In this document: piece after piece, positions 8,360 through 17,171 of the stretch
Position numbering within the stretch: the stretch's first letter is position 1
Layout: every line of letters starts with the position of its first letter
Assembly (NCBI RefSeq): GCF_001598235.1
Contig: NZ_BCYO01000001.1
Span: forward strand, 473,681 to 537,680
Source: Polaromonas jejuensis NBRC 106434
GTDB lineage: Bacteria > Pseudomonadota > Gammaproteobacteria > Burkholderiales > Burkholderiaceae_C
Direction: 5' to 3'
DNA: 64,000 nt
Notes under the pieces: generated by a model
Told to the model about the DNA's origin: nothing
The model's input: the letters and a program-made list of their open reading frames with translations, nothing else
Database searches by the model: none
Translations under genes and position numbers: made by a program

Positions 8360-9100
8360 ATGAAAGAAACCATGAGCAAGCAAGAAGTTACGCTGGTCAC
8401 GGGCGCCAGTTCGGGCATTGGCCGCGCCATCGCCGAAGCCCTGCTGGCACAGGGCCGCCATGTGGTCAACCTTGACTATGTGCTGCCCGACTGGAGCCAT
8501 CCGAACCTTGCCTCCTACCAGGCCGACCTGACCAAGGAAGCGTCCACGCGTGAGCGTGCCGCCGAAATTGCCGCCAGCTACAAGGTCACGGCGCTGGTCA
8601 ATAACGCCGGCGCGACTCGCCCCGGCACCATAGACACGGCCACCACGGCCTCGCTCGATGACGTGGTGGGCCTGCACCTGCGCGCCGTCATGCTGCTGAC
8701 GCAGGCTTTTCTTCCCAGCTTGCGTGCCTCGGGCCAGGGCCGCATCGTCAACATGTCCTCGCGCGCCGCTTTGGGCAAGGCGGACCGCATCGTGTATTCG
8801 GCCACCAAGGCCGGCATGATAGGCATGACGCGCACGCTGGCCATGGAGCTGGGGCGCGACGGCATTACCGTGAACGCCATAGGCCCCGGGCCCATCGCCA
8901 CCGAACTGTTTCGCAAGAGCAACCCCGAGGGCGCGCCGCAAACGCAGCGCATCCTGGACAGCATTGCGGTGGGGCGCATGGGCACGGCAGAGGACGTGGC
9001 GCGCGCGGCAATGTTCTTCCTGTCGCCCGACAACGGCTTTGTGACCGGCCAGGTGCTCTACGTGTGCGGTGGCACCACCCTGGGGGTGGCGCCGATCTGA
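8360..9100 (+). CDS. Short-chain dehydrogenase/reductase (SDR)
   Basis: The 246-residue protein is a classical SDR with the NAD(P) motif TGASSGIG near residue 14, NNAGA, and the catalytic set including MSS (about S133), Y146 and K150 in YSATK. Its substrate cannot be deduced; FabG-like annotation would be possible but not supported. It lies between two Bug receptor genes in the same orientation, 71 bases after the first. ATG at 8360 is used; an alternative ATG four codons on would drop KET. Confidence 0.85.
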   Translation: MKETMSKQEVTLVTGASSGIGRAIAEALLAQGRHVVNLDYVLPDWSHPNLASYQADLTKEASTRERAAEIAASYKVTALVNNAGATRPGTIDTATTASLDDVVGLHLRAVMLLTQAFLPSLRASGQGRIVNMSSRAALGKADRIVYSATKAGMIGMTRTLAMELGRDGITVNAIGPGPIATELFRKSNPEGAPQTQRILDSIAVGRMGTAEDVARAAMFFLSPDNGFVTGQVLYVCGGTTLGVAPI

Positions 9101-9212
9101 TTTTTCGCCCCTCTGCTGGGGCCTCTCCCATCCCGGTTTCACGCGTGCGGTCCACAGGATCAGCCTGTGCGTGACCGGGGCTTTCTCTCTCGTTACCTTG
9201 AAAGACTTCTCC

Positions 9213-10223
9213 ATGTCCCGCTTTTCCACTTCCGATCGCCGTCAATTCGCACTGCGCAGCCTGACCGCCGCCGTGGCCCTGGGCGCCGGCCTGCTGGCCG
9301 CCATGCCCGCGGCCGCACAAGCGGCCTACCCCAGCAAGCCCATCACCGTGATCGTGCCTTTCTCCGCGGGCGGCACCACCGACATTCTGGCGCGCATCGT
9401 GGGCCAGGCCTTGACGGCGGAGTTGGGCCAGTCCGTGATCATCGACAACCGCGCCGGCGCGGGCGGCAACATTGGCGGGCAGGCCGCGGCCCGCTCGCCT
9501 GCCGACGGCTACACCCTGTTCATGGGCACGGTCGGCACGCATGCGATCAATGCGGCACTCTACAAAAAAATGCCCTTCGACCCGATCAAGGACTTCACGC
9601 CCCTGACCCGCGTGGCCAATGTGCCCAACCTGCTGGTGGCCAACCCGGCGCAGCCCTTCAAGACCGTGAAGGAGCTGATCGCCTATGCCAAGGCCCATCC
9701 CGGCCAGCTGAACTTCGGCTCCTCGGGCAATGGCAGCTCCATCCACCTGTCGGGCGAGCTGTTCAAGACCATGGCCAAGGTCGACATGCAGCATGTGCCT
9801 TACAAGGGCAGCGCGCCGGCAGTGACCGACCTGCTGGGCAACCAGATCGCCATCATGTTCGACAACATGCCCTCGGCCATCCAGCATGTGCGCTCGGGCA
9901 AATTGCGTCCCATCGCCGTGACCACCGCCAAGCGCTCGCCGGAACTGCCCAACGTGCCGACCATCGCCGAAGCCGGCGTGCCCGGCTATGAGGCCACCTC
10001 GTGGTTCGGCCTGTTCGCGCCCGCCGGTACGCCGCCTGCCGTGGTCAGCAAGCTGAACAGCGCCATCGTCAAGGTACTGGCCAAGGCCGACGTCAAGAAG
10101 AAAATCAACGAGCAGGGCGCCGAGGTGTACAGCGAAACGCCCGAGCAGTTCTCCGCCTTCATCCAGAAGGAGTCGCTGAAGTGGGGCAAGGTGGTGCATG
10201 AGTCCGGCGCCAGCGTGGACTGA
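9213..10223 (+). CDS. Second Bug-family periplasmic solute receptor
   Basis: This 336-residue TctC-like receptor has a signal peptide with a twin-arginine-like start (SDRRQFALRSL) and a cleavage region near AAAQAAYP. It carries the family motifs ITVIVPFSAGGTTDILAR, DNRAGAGGNIGG and QHVPYKGSAPAVTDLLG. It differs enough from the receptor at 7296 that recent duplication is unlikely. With the SDR and the first receptor it forms a three-gene group downstream of pcaIJF, probably taking up a small acid that the SDR or the pca enzymes process. Confidence 0.88.
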   Translation: MSRFSTSDRRQFALRSLTAAVALGAGLLAAMPAAAQAAYPSKPITVIVPFSAGGTTDILARIVGQALTAELGQSVIIDNRAGAGGNIGGQAAARSPADGYTLFMGTVGTHAINAALYKKMPFDPIKDFTPLTRVANVPNLLVANPAQPFKTVKELIAYAKAHPGQLNFGSSGNGSSIHLSGELFKTMAKVDMQHVPYKGSAPAVTDLLGNQIAIMFDNMPSAIQHVRSGKLRPIAVTTAKRSPELPNVPTIAEAGVPGYEATSWFGLFAPAGTPPAVVSKLNSAIVKVLAKADVKKKINEQGAEVYSETPEQFSAFIQKESLKWGKVVHESGASVD

Positions 10224-10364
10224 GGCTGACTGCTTCCATTTCTACTTCAACACGGTATGTCGCTGCGCCCCCCTTGCCGTGATGTAGCACTGTCTGCGGG
10301 AGCGCGCCTGATCTCGCATTGAATAAGAAATGGCATAAACACCGGGCCCTGGCACGGCCCGTGG

Positions 10365-10411
10365 CGCCATGCGCTGCCAGCGGCTGCATCGGCCGCTGGC
10401 AGCGCATGGCG
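10365..10411. repeat. Perfect 20-bp inverted repeat (hairpin)
   Basis: The left arm 10365-10384 is the exact reverse complement of 10392-10411, with a seven-base loop. A second, smaller inverted repeat (CGGGCC/GGCCCG) lies directly upstream. Only a weak T-rich stretch follows, so it is not a textbook terminator, though ending the Bug receptor transcript is the simplest role. Confidence 0.85.
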
Positions 10412-10482
10412 GTTATTCTTGGACGGTTTTGTCGGCGGCTGCGGATGGCGGGCTTTCACCAGCGATTCCTGCAGCGGCTTTT

Positions 10483-10499
10483 GCTATTGATTTGGTAGC
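10483..10499. repeat. GCTAT-N7-GTAGC copy before the TSUP gene
   Basis: One arm has a single mismatch. The downstream GCGCCC, GGGCT and AAGGC blocks match the extended ~60-bp form of the element seen elsewhere in the window. Confidence 0.75.
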
Positions 10500-10546
10500 T
10501 GCCTGCGCCCGATTCTATTGGGCTAAAGGCATATCTGGTTCCTAAT

Positions 10547-11302
10547 ATGGCCTTTCCGCTGATCACCGACCCTTTTTTCTACGCCGTGGCCATTCCTGCC
10601 GTGCTGATGCTGGGCGTCAGCAAAAGCGGCTTTGGCGCGGGTTTTGGCTCGCTCGCCGTGCCGGTGATGGCGCTGGCTGTCACGGTGCCGCAGGCGGCCG
10701 CGATCTTGATGCCGCTGCTGCTGATGATGGACCTGCTGGGGCTGGCGGCCTTCCGCAAGGACTTCGATATGAAGTTTCTGCGCTTCCTGATTCCCTTCGG
10801 CCTGGTGGGCACGGTCGTCGGTGCGCTGCTGTTCAGGGTGCTCGATGCCAAGGTGGTGGCCGGCATCGTGGGGGTATTCACCTTGCTGTTTTTGGCGCAG
10901 CGACTGCTGTTTCCGCCCCGGCCCGGCAGCCCGCCGCCGCCGACATGGCTGGGGGCGATATTGACCGTGACCTCCGGTTTCACCAGTTTTGTCTCCCACG
11001 CCGGCGGCCCGCCGCTGAGCGCCTATGTCATTCCGCTGCGCCTGTCGCCCGTCAAGTTCACCGCCACCATGGCGTGTTTCTTTTTTGTGATCAACCTCTC
11101 GAAGTGGATTCCCTATGCCTGGCTGGGCCTGCTGGACCTGCGCAACATGGCGACCTCGCTGCTACTGCTGCCCCTGGCACCTGTCGGCGTGTGGATGGGG
11201 GTGCGCCTGGCCAAAAGCATCAGCCCGCTCTGGTTTTACCGCTTTCTTTACCTGGGCATGTTCCTCACCGGCGTCAAGCTGCTGTGGGACGGCATGCACT
11301 GA
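10547..11302 (+). CDS. TSUP (TauE/SafE) family membrane exporter
   Basis: The 251-residue protein is almost entirely hydrophobic, with about seven or eight membrane helices and the family-typical N-terminal GVSKSGFGAGFGSLAVP and central TSGFTSFVSHAGGPP motifs. TSUP proteins export sulfite, sulfoacetate or related small organosulfur anions, but the substrate here is unknown. It starts at ATG directly after a repeat copy and is followed by a 164-base gap before the kinase gene. Confidence 0.85.
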   Translation: MAFPLITDPFFYAVAIPAVLMLGVSKSGFGAGFGSLAVPVMALAVTVPQAAAILMPLLLMMDLLGLAAFRKDFDMKFLRFLIPFGLVGTVVGALLFRVLDAKVVAGIVGVFTLLFLAQRLLFPPRPGSPPPPTWLGAILTVTSGFTSFVSHAGGPPLSAYVIPLRLSPVKFTATMACFFFVINLSKWIPYAWLGLLDLRNMATSLLLLPLAPVGVWMGVRLAKSISPLWFYRFLYLGMFLTGVKLLWDGMH

Positions 11303-11466
11303 GGGCCTTTGGCCCTGGCAGGGCTGTTTGTGTGACATTTGTCATGGCTGGCTGGTATTTTTCGGCCACTTTCAGGAAAATGGCGACCCGGCTAAAGCTT
11401 ATGTCTTATAAGGGCTGCTGCTTTCCGTTTTAAGTCCCGGCGGGCTTGTCCATTCCTACCATCCCC

Positions 11467-13356
11467 ATGCGTCCGAAGAAACTTGGCCGATACAACCTCA
11501 TCCGTGTGCTCGGCAAGGGGGCGATGGGTTTGGTGTACGAGGGGCGCGATCCCCATCTGGATCGCCGCGTGGCGATCAAGACCATCCAGGTTGAAAACCT
11601 GTCGGTCGAGGCCGCGATGGAATACGAGCAGCGCTTTCGCACCGAGGCGCGGTCGGCGGCGCGCCTGCAGCACCCGAACATCGTCAGTGTCTACGACGCA
11701 GGCCGCGATGGCGACATCGCCTTTCTGGTCATGGAATTCATCCAGGGGAGCGACCTCAAGCACCACCTGGACCAGGGCGAGGTTTACACGCTGGGGCAGA
11801 CGCTGGCCATCATGGGCGACCTGCTGTCGGCGCTGGACTACGCGCACTGGCAAAACATCGTCCACCGCGACATCAAGCCCGCCAATCTGCTGATCGAAGC
11901 CGGCGGACGGGTCAAGCTTGCGGATTTCGGGGTGGCGCGCATCCAGGACTCGGGCGAGGCCACGCGCACGCAGGGCTCCCTGGTGGGCACGCTCAAATAC
12001 ATGTCGCCGGAGCAGGTGCAGGGCCGCTCGATTGACGCCCGGGCCGACCTCTTTGCTGCGGGCATCGTGCTGTACCAGTTGCTCACGGGCCAGCGGCCGT
12101 TTGATGGCGCCAACGACTTTGCCATCATCCAGCAAATCATCGGGCATAGCCCGGCACCGCCGTCCTCGGTCAATCCTCAATTGCCGCCCGCTGTTGACGC
12201 CGTGCTGGCCCGGGCGCTGGCCAAGTCGCGCGAGCAGCGCTTTGCCGACGCGCAGGAATTCGCCACCGCACTGCGGGCGGCCACAACAGAGGTTTCCGAG
12301 AGCACGCTGGTGCTGCCGGTAGCCACGCCCGGGTCGGCCCATGCCACCTGGAGCGCCACCCGGCGAAGCGGCGAAGCCCAGGTGGGTGCGTTGCCGGGGG
12401 GCAGCACGGCTGTGCCGACGGTGACGCAGGAACTCGAGCTGGTTTACTGGAAAGACATCAAGGACTCGGCCGACAGCGAAGACATCCAGGGTTTCCTGGC
12501 CCGATTCCCGGCCGGCATTTACGCCGGGCTGGCGCGCCGCCGGTTGAAGACGATCGGCGCGCTGGCGGGCGAGGGCGCAGACAGCGGTTCGCACTCGGGC
12601 CCGGAAACGGTGATCATGCCGCGATCGGTGTCCGGGGAGGAGCGCACCGTGCTCATGCCGGGAAGCGCTGGCGCGGGCATGTTGGCGGCGCTCCCGGAGC
12701 CGCCTGGCCATGCCTGGATGCCGCCCGAAGAGGGTGCCGAGGGTAGCGCGGGTAAGAGGCCATCGCTGGAACGCACTCTGCCTCTGCCGGTGGCGCCCGC
12801 GGCCGCCTCCCGGGACGCGAAGGTTTCGGTGTCGGCGACTCGCCCACAGCCCAGCTCCCGGCCTTGGGGCTGGGCCCTGGCCGGTATCGTCGGTGTCGTG
12901 CTGATGGCGGGTGCCGGCATGGGCCTCAAGCGCCTGTCAAGGCCGGGCACGCCGTTGGCCGCGCCATTTGCCGTGCCGGCCGCTGCATCCTCAGCGGGGC
13001 TGGAAACCGGACCGGCCGAAGCGCTGCCACCGCTGGCGTCCGCTCCGCCGGCGCCAGACCCCGCGGCCTCGAAACCGCCTGAACCTGTGGCGGCGAGGAA
13101 ATCTGCGCCTGATCAAGACCGGCCGGCCAGACGGGCACAGGCCGGTGTGGCCGCTGGCGCGGCAATGCCGCGGCACTTTGAGCACGCCGTGTCCGCCGCC
13201 GCCCATCCGCGGCAGGCCTGCGAAAGCCGCATGCTCATCGCCTTTCAGATATGCATGGCCGAGCAGTGCGCCAAGCCGGCCTTTGCCCATCATCCGGTAT
13301 GCGTGGAGCGGCGCGCCATGGAGCAGCGGCGGCGCGACGCCGAGATAAGCCGGTAG
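11467..13356 (+). CDS. Eukaryotic-type Ser/Thr protein kinase with one TM helix
   Basis: This 629-residue kinase has a glycine loop GKGAMGLVYEG (residues 16-26), the ATP-anchoring lysine K38, the catalytic loop HRDIKPAN with D135, DFG at 153-155 and an activation segment ending GTLKYMSPEQ. The C-terminal half is low-complexity and Pro/Ala-rich around a single membrane helix near residues 466-487. A short cysteine-containing C-terminal part (QACESRMLIAFQICMAEQC) should be periplasmic. An in-frame TTG seven codons upstream is possible. No PP2C phosphatase lies nearby, and its targets are unknown. Confidence 0.9.
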   Translation: MRPKKLGRYNLIRVLGKGAMGLVYEGRDPHLDRRVAIKTIQVENLSVEAAMEYEQRFRTEARSAARLQHPNIVSVYDAGRDGDIAFLVMEFIQGSDLKHHLDQGEVYTLGQTLAIMGDLLSALDYAHWQNIVHRDIKPANLLIEAGGRVKLADFGVARIQDSGEATRTQGSLVGTLKYMSPEQVQGRSIDARADLFAAGIVLYQLLTGQRPFDGANDFAIIQQIIGHSPAPPSSVNPQLPPAVDAVLARALAKSREQRFADAQEFATALRAATTEVSESTLVLPVATPGSAHATWSATRRSGEAQVGALPGGSTAVPTVTQELELVYWKDIKDSADSEDIQGFLARFPAGIYAGLARRRLKTIGALAGEGADSGSHSGPETVIMPRSVSGEERTVLMPGSAGAGMLAALPEPPGHAWMPPEEGAEGSAGKRPSLERTLPLPVAPAAASRDAKVSVSATRPQPSSRPWGWALAGIVGVVLMAGAGMGLKRLSRPGTPLAAPFAVPAAASSAGLETGPAEALPPLASAPPAPDPAASKPPEPVAARKSAPDQDRPARRAQAGVAAGAAMPRHFEHAVSAAAHPRQACESRMLIAFQICMAEQCAKPAFAHHPVCVERRAMEQRRRDAEISR

Positions 13357-13368
13357 CCACCTGCTGTT

Positions 13369-13385
13369 GCTATTAAAAGCATAGC
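13369..13385. repeat. GCTAT-N7-ATAGC copy after the kinase gene
   Basis: Exact arms and a seven-base spacer, directly upstream of the terminator. The following GGGCT sequence matches the extended form of the element. Confidence 0.85.
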
Positions 13386-13390
13386 TGATT

Positions 13391-13424
13391 GCGGCTGCCC
13401 ATCAAGGGCTGCAGCCGCGTTTTG
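13391..13424 (+). terminator. Terminator of the kinase gene
   Basis: An eight-base stem GCGGCTGC/GCAGCCGC encloses a 12-base loop and is followed by GTTTT. It overlaps the extended repeat element, which may have supplied the terminator. Confidence 0.7.
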
Positions 13425-13432
13425 CTAATAGT

Positions 13433-15259
13433 TCAGTCATGCCAGCGGACGGGCCCGCGCTGCCTCAGCTGCTCGCGCTCCTGCGCCATCTGCTCTTCCA
13501 GTTGCAGGCGTCCCTGCGTGGCCACGGCGATGACCTTGGTGCGGTCTTTGCGGTGCGGGTACATCTGCTCGAACAATTCAAGGTTGTGCTGGCGAAAGCG
13601 CATGGCGGTCTGCCGTGCCTCGTGCGGCGGCTGGCCCAGCAGCTCCAGCACGGTGCGGGCGCTGCGCAGGCTGGACTCGAACACCTCGCGCTCCACCCGC
13701 ATCACACCGCGGTCGCGCAGCGCATTCCAGTGCGTCACGTCGCGGGCGCGCGCCACGATCTGCAGGTGCGGAAAGTGCTCCCGCACCAGGTCCACGATCT
13801 TCAGCGACTGCTCCATGCTGTCCACCGACAGCACCAGGATCTTGGCGCTGGCGGCGCCGGCCGTGCGCAGCAGGTCCAGGCGCGTGGCATCGCCGTAGAA
13901 GACGCGGTAGCCGAAGGCGCGCACGGTTTCAACCATGTCGGCGTCGTGTTCCAGCACGGTGGCGGGAATGCCCTGGGCCAGCAGCATGCGGCCGATGATC
14001 TGGCCGTAGCGGCCAAAGCCGGCAATGATGATGGGCGCGTCCTGCGGCTCGGAGATTTCTTCGAGCTGCGGTGTGTCGCAGTTGGCCCAGCGCGGCAGCA
14101 GCAGCTTGTCGGCGGCCAGCAGCAGCAGCGGGCTGATCAGCATGGACAGCGCCACCGCGCCTATCAGCAGCGAGGCCGTCTCGGCAGAAAACACCCGGGC
14201 GCCTGCCGCGGCCTGGAACACCACAAAGGCAAATTCCCCGCCTTGGGCCAGCAGCACGGCAACCACCGGGCGCTCCTGGTAAGGCAGTTTCATGAGGGCG
14301 GCCAGCCCGTAGATCACGGCCAGCTTCAGGCCCAGGAAGCCCAGCAGGATGACGGCCATCAGACCGGGTGACTTCCACAGCACGCCAAAGTCGATGCTCA
14401 TGCCTACCGCAATGAAAAAGAGGCCGAGCAACAAGCCCTTGAAGGGCTCGATGTCGGTTTCCAGCTCGCGCCGGTATTCGCTTTCGGCCAGCAGCACGCC
14501 GGCCAGAAAAGCCCCCAGCGCCATGGACAGGCCCACCAGCTGCATCAGCGTGGCAATGCCGACCACCAGCAGCAGCGAAGCGGCGGTGAAGATTTCAGGC
14601 GTGCCGCTGTTGGCGATCCAGCGCAGCAGCGGACGCAGCAGCAGCCGGCCGCCCAGGATGATGCCGCCAATGACTGCTATGATTTTGATAGCTTCCAGCG
14701 CCCGATGGGTATGGGCGACGGCCTCGTTTTCACCGGCAAGAGCGCCTAGCAGCGGCAGCAGCGCCAGAATCGGAATGGCCGCGACGTCCTGAAACAGCAA
14801 AATGGAAAACCCGGCCTGGCCGCTGGACGTGGGCAGCAGGTTGCGCTCGCCCATGGTCTGCAGGGCAATCGCGGTGGACGAGAGGGCCAGGCCCAAGCCG
14901 GCCACCAGCGCCGTTTGCCAGTTCACGCCAAGCGCCATGGCCGCGCCGGTGAGCAGGGCGGCGCAGCCCAGCACCTGGGCGCTGCCCCAGCCGAAGATGG
15001 GCCGGCGCAAGTTCCACAGACGATGCGGTTCCAGTTCCAGGCCGACCAGAAACAGCATCAGGACCACGCCGAATTCGGCGAAGTGAAGAATGTCCTGCAC
15101 AGCGGTGACCAGGCCCAGGCCCCAGGGGCCAATGGCGATGCCGGCGGCCAGGTAGCCGATGATGGAGCCCAGGCCGAATTTTTTCGCCAGCGGCACCGTC
15201 AGGACGGCGGCGGCGAGGTAGATAAAGCTGTTGACGAGCCAGGCGGGGGCGTGTTCCAT
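13433..15259 (-). CDS. kefC: KefC-type monovalent cation:proton antiporter-2
   Basis: The 608-residue protein has an N-terminal CPA2 exchanger domain of about twelve helices (starting MEHAPAWLVNSFIYLAA) and a cytosolic TrkA-N/RCK domain with the nucleotide-binding motif AGFGRYGQIIG. In the Kef family this domain gates potassium efflux in response to glutathione or its adducts. Its ATG overlaps the stop of the KefF-like gene by one base (TGATG), so both are translationally coupled. A GCTAT repeat copy sits inside the gene at 14676-14692. Longer upstream reading is only overlap with the partner gene. Confidence 0.88.
   Translation of the reverse strand: MEHAPAWLVNSFIYLAAAVLTVPLAKKFGLGSIIGYLAAGIAIGPWGLGLVTAVQDILHFAEFGVVLMLFLVGLELEPHRLWNLRRPIFGWGSAQVLGCAALLTGAAMALGVNWQTALVAGLGLALSSTAIALQTMGERNLLPTSSGQAGFSILLFQDVAAIPILALLPLLGALAGENEAVAHTHRALEAIKIIAVIGGIILGGRLLLRPLLRWIANSGTPEIFTAASLLLVVGIATLMQLVGLSMALGAFLAGVLLAESEYRRELETDIEPFKGLLLGLFFIAVGMSIDFGVLWKSPGLMAVILLGFLGLKLAVIYGLAALMKLPYQERPVVAVLLAQGGEFAFVVFQAAAGARVFSAETASLLIGAVALSMLISPLLLLAADKLLLPRWANCDTPQLEEISEPQDAPIIIAGFGRYGQIIGRMLLAQGIPATVLEHDADMVETVRAFGYRVFYGDATRLDLLRTAGAASAKILVLSVDSMEQSLKIVDLVREHFPHLQIVARARDVTHWNALRDRGVMRVEREVFESSLRSARTVLELLGQPPHEARQTAMRFRQHNLELFEQMYPHRKDRTKVIAVATQGRLQLEEQMAQEREQLRQRGPVRWHD
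14676..14692. repeat. GCTAT-N7-ATAGC copy inside kefC
   Basis: Exact arms. On the coding strand it reads GCT ATC AAA ATC ATA GC, giving A-I-K-I-I-A in a membrane segment. Confidence 0.85.
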
Positions 15260-15981
15260 CAGGAGGGGGCCCCCATGTGCGTTGCCGCGCGTACGTCGCC
15301 GTCCTCCGACAGGGCCGCCGCGATGTTGTCTTCGTTCATGGCCAAACGGTCTCTTTTGGGCACCACGCAGGCGGGATGCTGCTCGAGGTCTTCGAGTTCG
15401 GGCCAGTCGGGGTAGCTTTGCAGACGCTGGCTGAAGACCGCCAGGTGCTCGGCGACGGCCTCCTTGCTGACCCTGTGCGCGCCGTGCAGCACCATCGGCG
15501 GCAGGAAGCGCATGCCGCACAGGACGGCGCTTTGCTCATAAGGCGGCAGGAAGGCCTCAAAAAAATAGCGGTTGTAGCCCTGCGGGTGGTAGGAGGCCTC
15601 CGGCCCGCCGGTGGTGGCCACCAGCCACAAATCCTTGCCCTGCAACGCACGTCCGTCCTGGCCATAGGCCCAGCCATAGCTGAGGACATCGTCGAGCCAG
15701 AGCTTTTGCAGGGCCGGCATCGAATACCACTGGATCGGGTGCAGCAGCACCACGAGCCGGGCGCGGGCCAGCGCGGCTTGCTCTCTGGCCACGTCAATCG
15801 CGTAGTCGGGGTAGCTTGAATACAGGTCCTGCACCTGCACGCGCGGCAGTGCCTGGGCGGCCTGCATCAGGGGGCGGTTGACCCGCGATTCGCGCCAGGT
15901 GGGGTGGGCGGCGATGACATAGATGTCAGGGCTGGCGGCCGCCACGGGGGGGCTGTCGGCGGTTGTGAGAACGGTGTCCAT
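15259..15981 (-). CDS. KefF/KefG-like NAD(P)H oxidoreductase (flavodoxin fold)
   Basis: This 240-residue protein has the flavodoxin-like quinone reductase fold, with YVIAAHPTWRESRVNRPL early on, the LHPIQWYSMPALQKLWLDDV motif and the flavin-contacting TTGGPEASYHPQGYNRY loop. Kef ancillary subunits of this type bind the antiporter and are needed for full potassium efflux during electrophile stress. It lies immediately upstream of the KefC-like gene with a one-base overlap. The first 18 residues are longer than in KefF and may be disordered. Confidence 0.85.
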   Translation of the reverse strand: MDTVLTTADSPPVAAASPDIYVIAAHPTWRESRVNRPLMQAAQALPRVQVQDLYSSYPDYAIDVAREQAALARARLVVLLHPIQWYSMPALQKLWLDDVLSYGWAYGQDGRALQGKDLWLVATTGGPEASYHPQGYNRYFFEAFLPPYEQSAVLCGMRFLPPMVLHGAHRVSKEAVAEHLAVFSQRLQSYPDWPELEDLEQHPACVVPKRDRLAMNEDNIAAALSEDGDVRAATHMGAPS

Positions 15982-16041
15982 GCCGTTACCATAGCGGAAA
16001 AATCAGGATCAGAGTTTCCCCAAACACCAGAGGAGATCGGA

Positions 16042-16656
16042 ATGCCCGTGGTTGTGATTGCCAATCCGAAGGGAGGCGTCGGTAAAACGACATTGGCCAC
16101 CCATGTTGCCGGCTACTTTGCCAGCCAGGACCATGCGGTCATGCTGGGGGATGCCGACCGGCAGCAGTCCTCACGACTGTGGCTGGGCTTGCGATCACCG
16201 GCTGTCAGGCCGATTGCGACCTGGGATGTGAACGCCGACCTGATTGTCAAGCCGCCCAAAGGCACGACCCATGTGGTGCTGGATACGCCCGGCGGCCTGC
16301 ATGGCTGGCGCTTCAACGATGTCATCAAGCTTGCCGACAAGGTGATCGTGCCGCTGCAGCCCAGTGTGTTTGACATCTTTGCCACGCGCACCTTTCTGGA
16401 TCTGCTGACCGAACACCGCCATGCCGGCCGGGTGCAGGTGGGCATTGTCGGGATGCGCGTGGATTCGCGCACGATTGCCGCCGACAAGCTGCGCGAATTC
16501 GTGGAAGGCCTGGGGCTGCCGGTGCTGGGCTATCTGCGCGACACGCAAAACTACATTCACCTGGCGGCACGCGGATTGACCCTGTTTGACGTGGCGCCCG
16601 GCCGGGTTGAAAAGGACCTGGAGCAGTGGCAGGGCATTTGCCGATGGTTAGGTTAG
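16042..16656 (+). CDS. ParA-family ATPase without a ParB partner
   Basis: The 204-residue protein begins MPVVVIANPKGGVGKTTLA with the deviant Walker A motif KGGVGKTT, and has a Walker B-like HVVLDTPGG and the later GDADRQQSSRLW stretch. ParA/MinD ATPases position DNA or protein cargo. There is no parB or origin nearby, and the neighbours are metabolic, so it is probably an orphan ParA that positions another cargo. ATG with AGGAG eight bases upstream was chosen over a much earlier in-frame start. Confidence 0.85.
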   Translation: MPVVVIANPKGGVGKTTLATHVAGYFASQDHAVMLGDADRQQSSRLWLGLRSPAVRPIATWDVNADLIVKPPKGTTHVVLDTPGGLHGWRFNDVIKLADKVIVPLQPSVFDIFATRTFLDLLTEHRHAGRVQVGIVGMRVDSRTIAADKLREFVEGLGLPVLGYLRDTQNYIHLAARGLTLFDVAPGRVEKDLEQWQGICRWLG

Positions 16657-16707
16657 CTTGTCGCTGATTCGACAATCGGGCCCCGGACGTCCGGCTAAAG
16701 TCAACGC

Positions 16708-17163
16708 ATGAAAATCTTTCAAACCTTGTCCGAGCTGGCGGCCTGCACCGGCCAGGAAGTCGCGGTCAGCGACTGGATCACCATCACGCAGCAGCAGGTC
16801 AACCTGTTTGCCGAGGCGACGGGCGACCACCAGTGGATTCATGTGGACCCCGAAAAAGCCAGCGCCGGGCCGTTTGACGGGACGATTGCGCACGGCTTTC
16901 TGACGCTGTCGCTGTTGCCGCAGTTTTTTGAATCCTCGTTCGAGATCACCGGCTCACGCCTGGGCGTGAACTACGGCCTGAACAAGGTGCGCTTCACGGC
17001 GCCGGTCCCCGTGGGCAGCCGCCTGCGCGCCCGCATGAAGCTGCTGGCGGCCGAGCCGATTGAGCAGGGTGGCCTGCAGCTGAGCTGGGAAGTGACGGTG
17101 GAAAGCGAAGGCTCGGCCAAGCCGGTCTGCGTGGCCGAATCGCTGGTGCGGCGCTATCCCTGA
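16708..17163 (+). CDS. MaoC-family dehydratase ((R)-enoyl-CoA hydratase-like)
   Basis: The 151-residue hot-dog-fold protein has the hydratase 2 pattern with the catalytic Asp/His in the AEATGDHQWIHVDPEKA region, then GTIAHGFLTLSLLP. Such enzymes hydrate enoyl-CoA thioesters and may link fatty acid oxidation to polyhydroxyalkanoate synthesis, but the substrate range is not visible. It follows the ParA gene by 51 bases in the same direction and is convergent with the next gene. Confidence 0.88.
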   Translation: MKIFQTLSELAACTGQEVAVSDWITITQQQVNLFAEATGDHQWIHVDPEKASAGPFDGTIAHGFLTLSLLPQFFESSFEITGSRLGVNYGLNKVRFTAPVPVGSRLRARMKLLAAEPIEQGGLQLSWEVTVESEGSAKPVCVAESLVRRYP

Positions 17164-17171
17164 GTCGCGGC

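Larger units (their letters stand above)
10224..10546. other. Gene-free gap with hairpins and one repeat copy
   Basis: No credible gene was seen here. The gap holds a small GC hairpin (10343-10361), a perfect 20-base inverted repeat (10365-10411) and, just before the TSUP gene, a copy of the GCTAT-type element starting at 10483. Confidence 0.7.

Noticed and set aside
15260..15520. Upstream extension of the KefC frame
   Set aside because: It overlaps the KefF-like gene in another frame; the one-base TGATG overlap gives a natural start at 15259.
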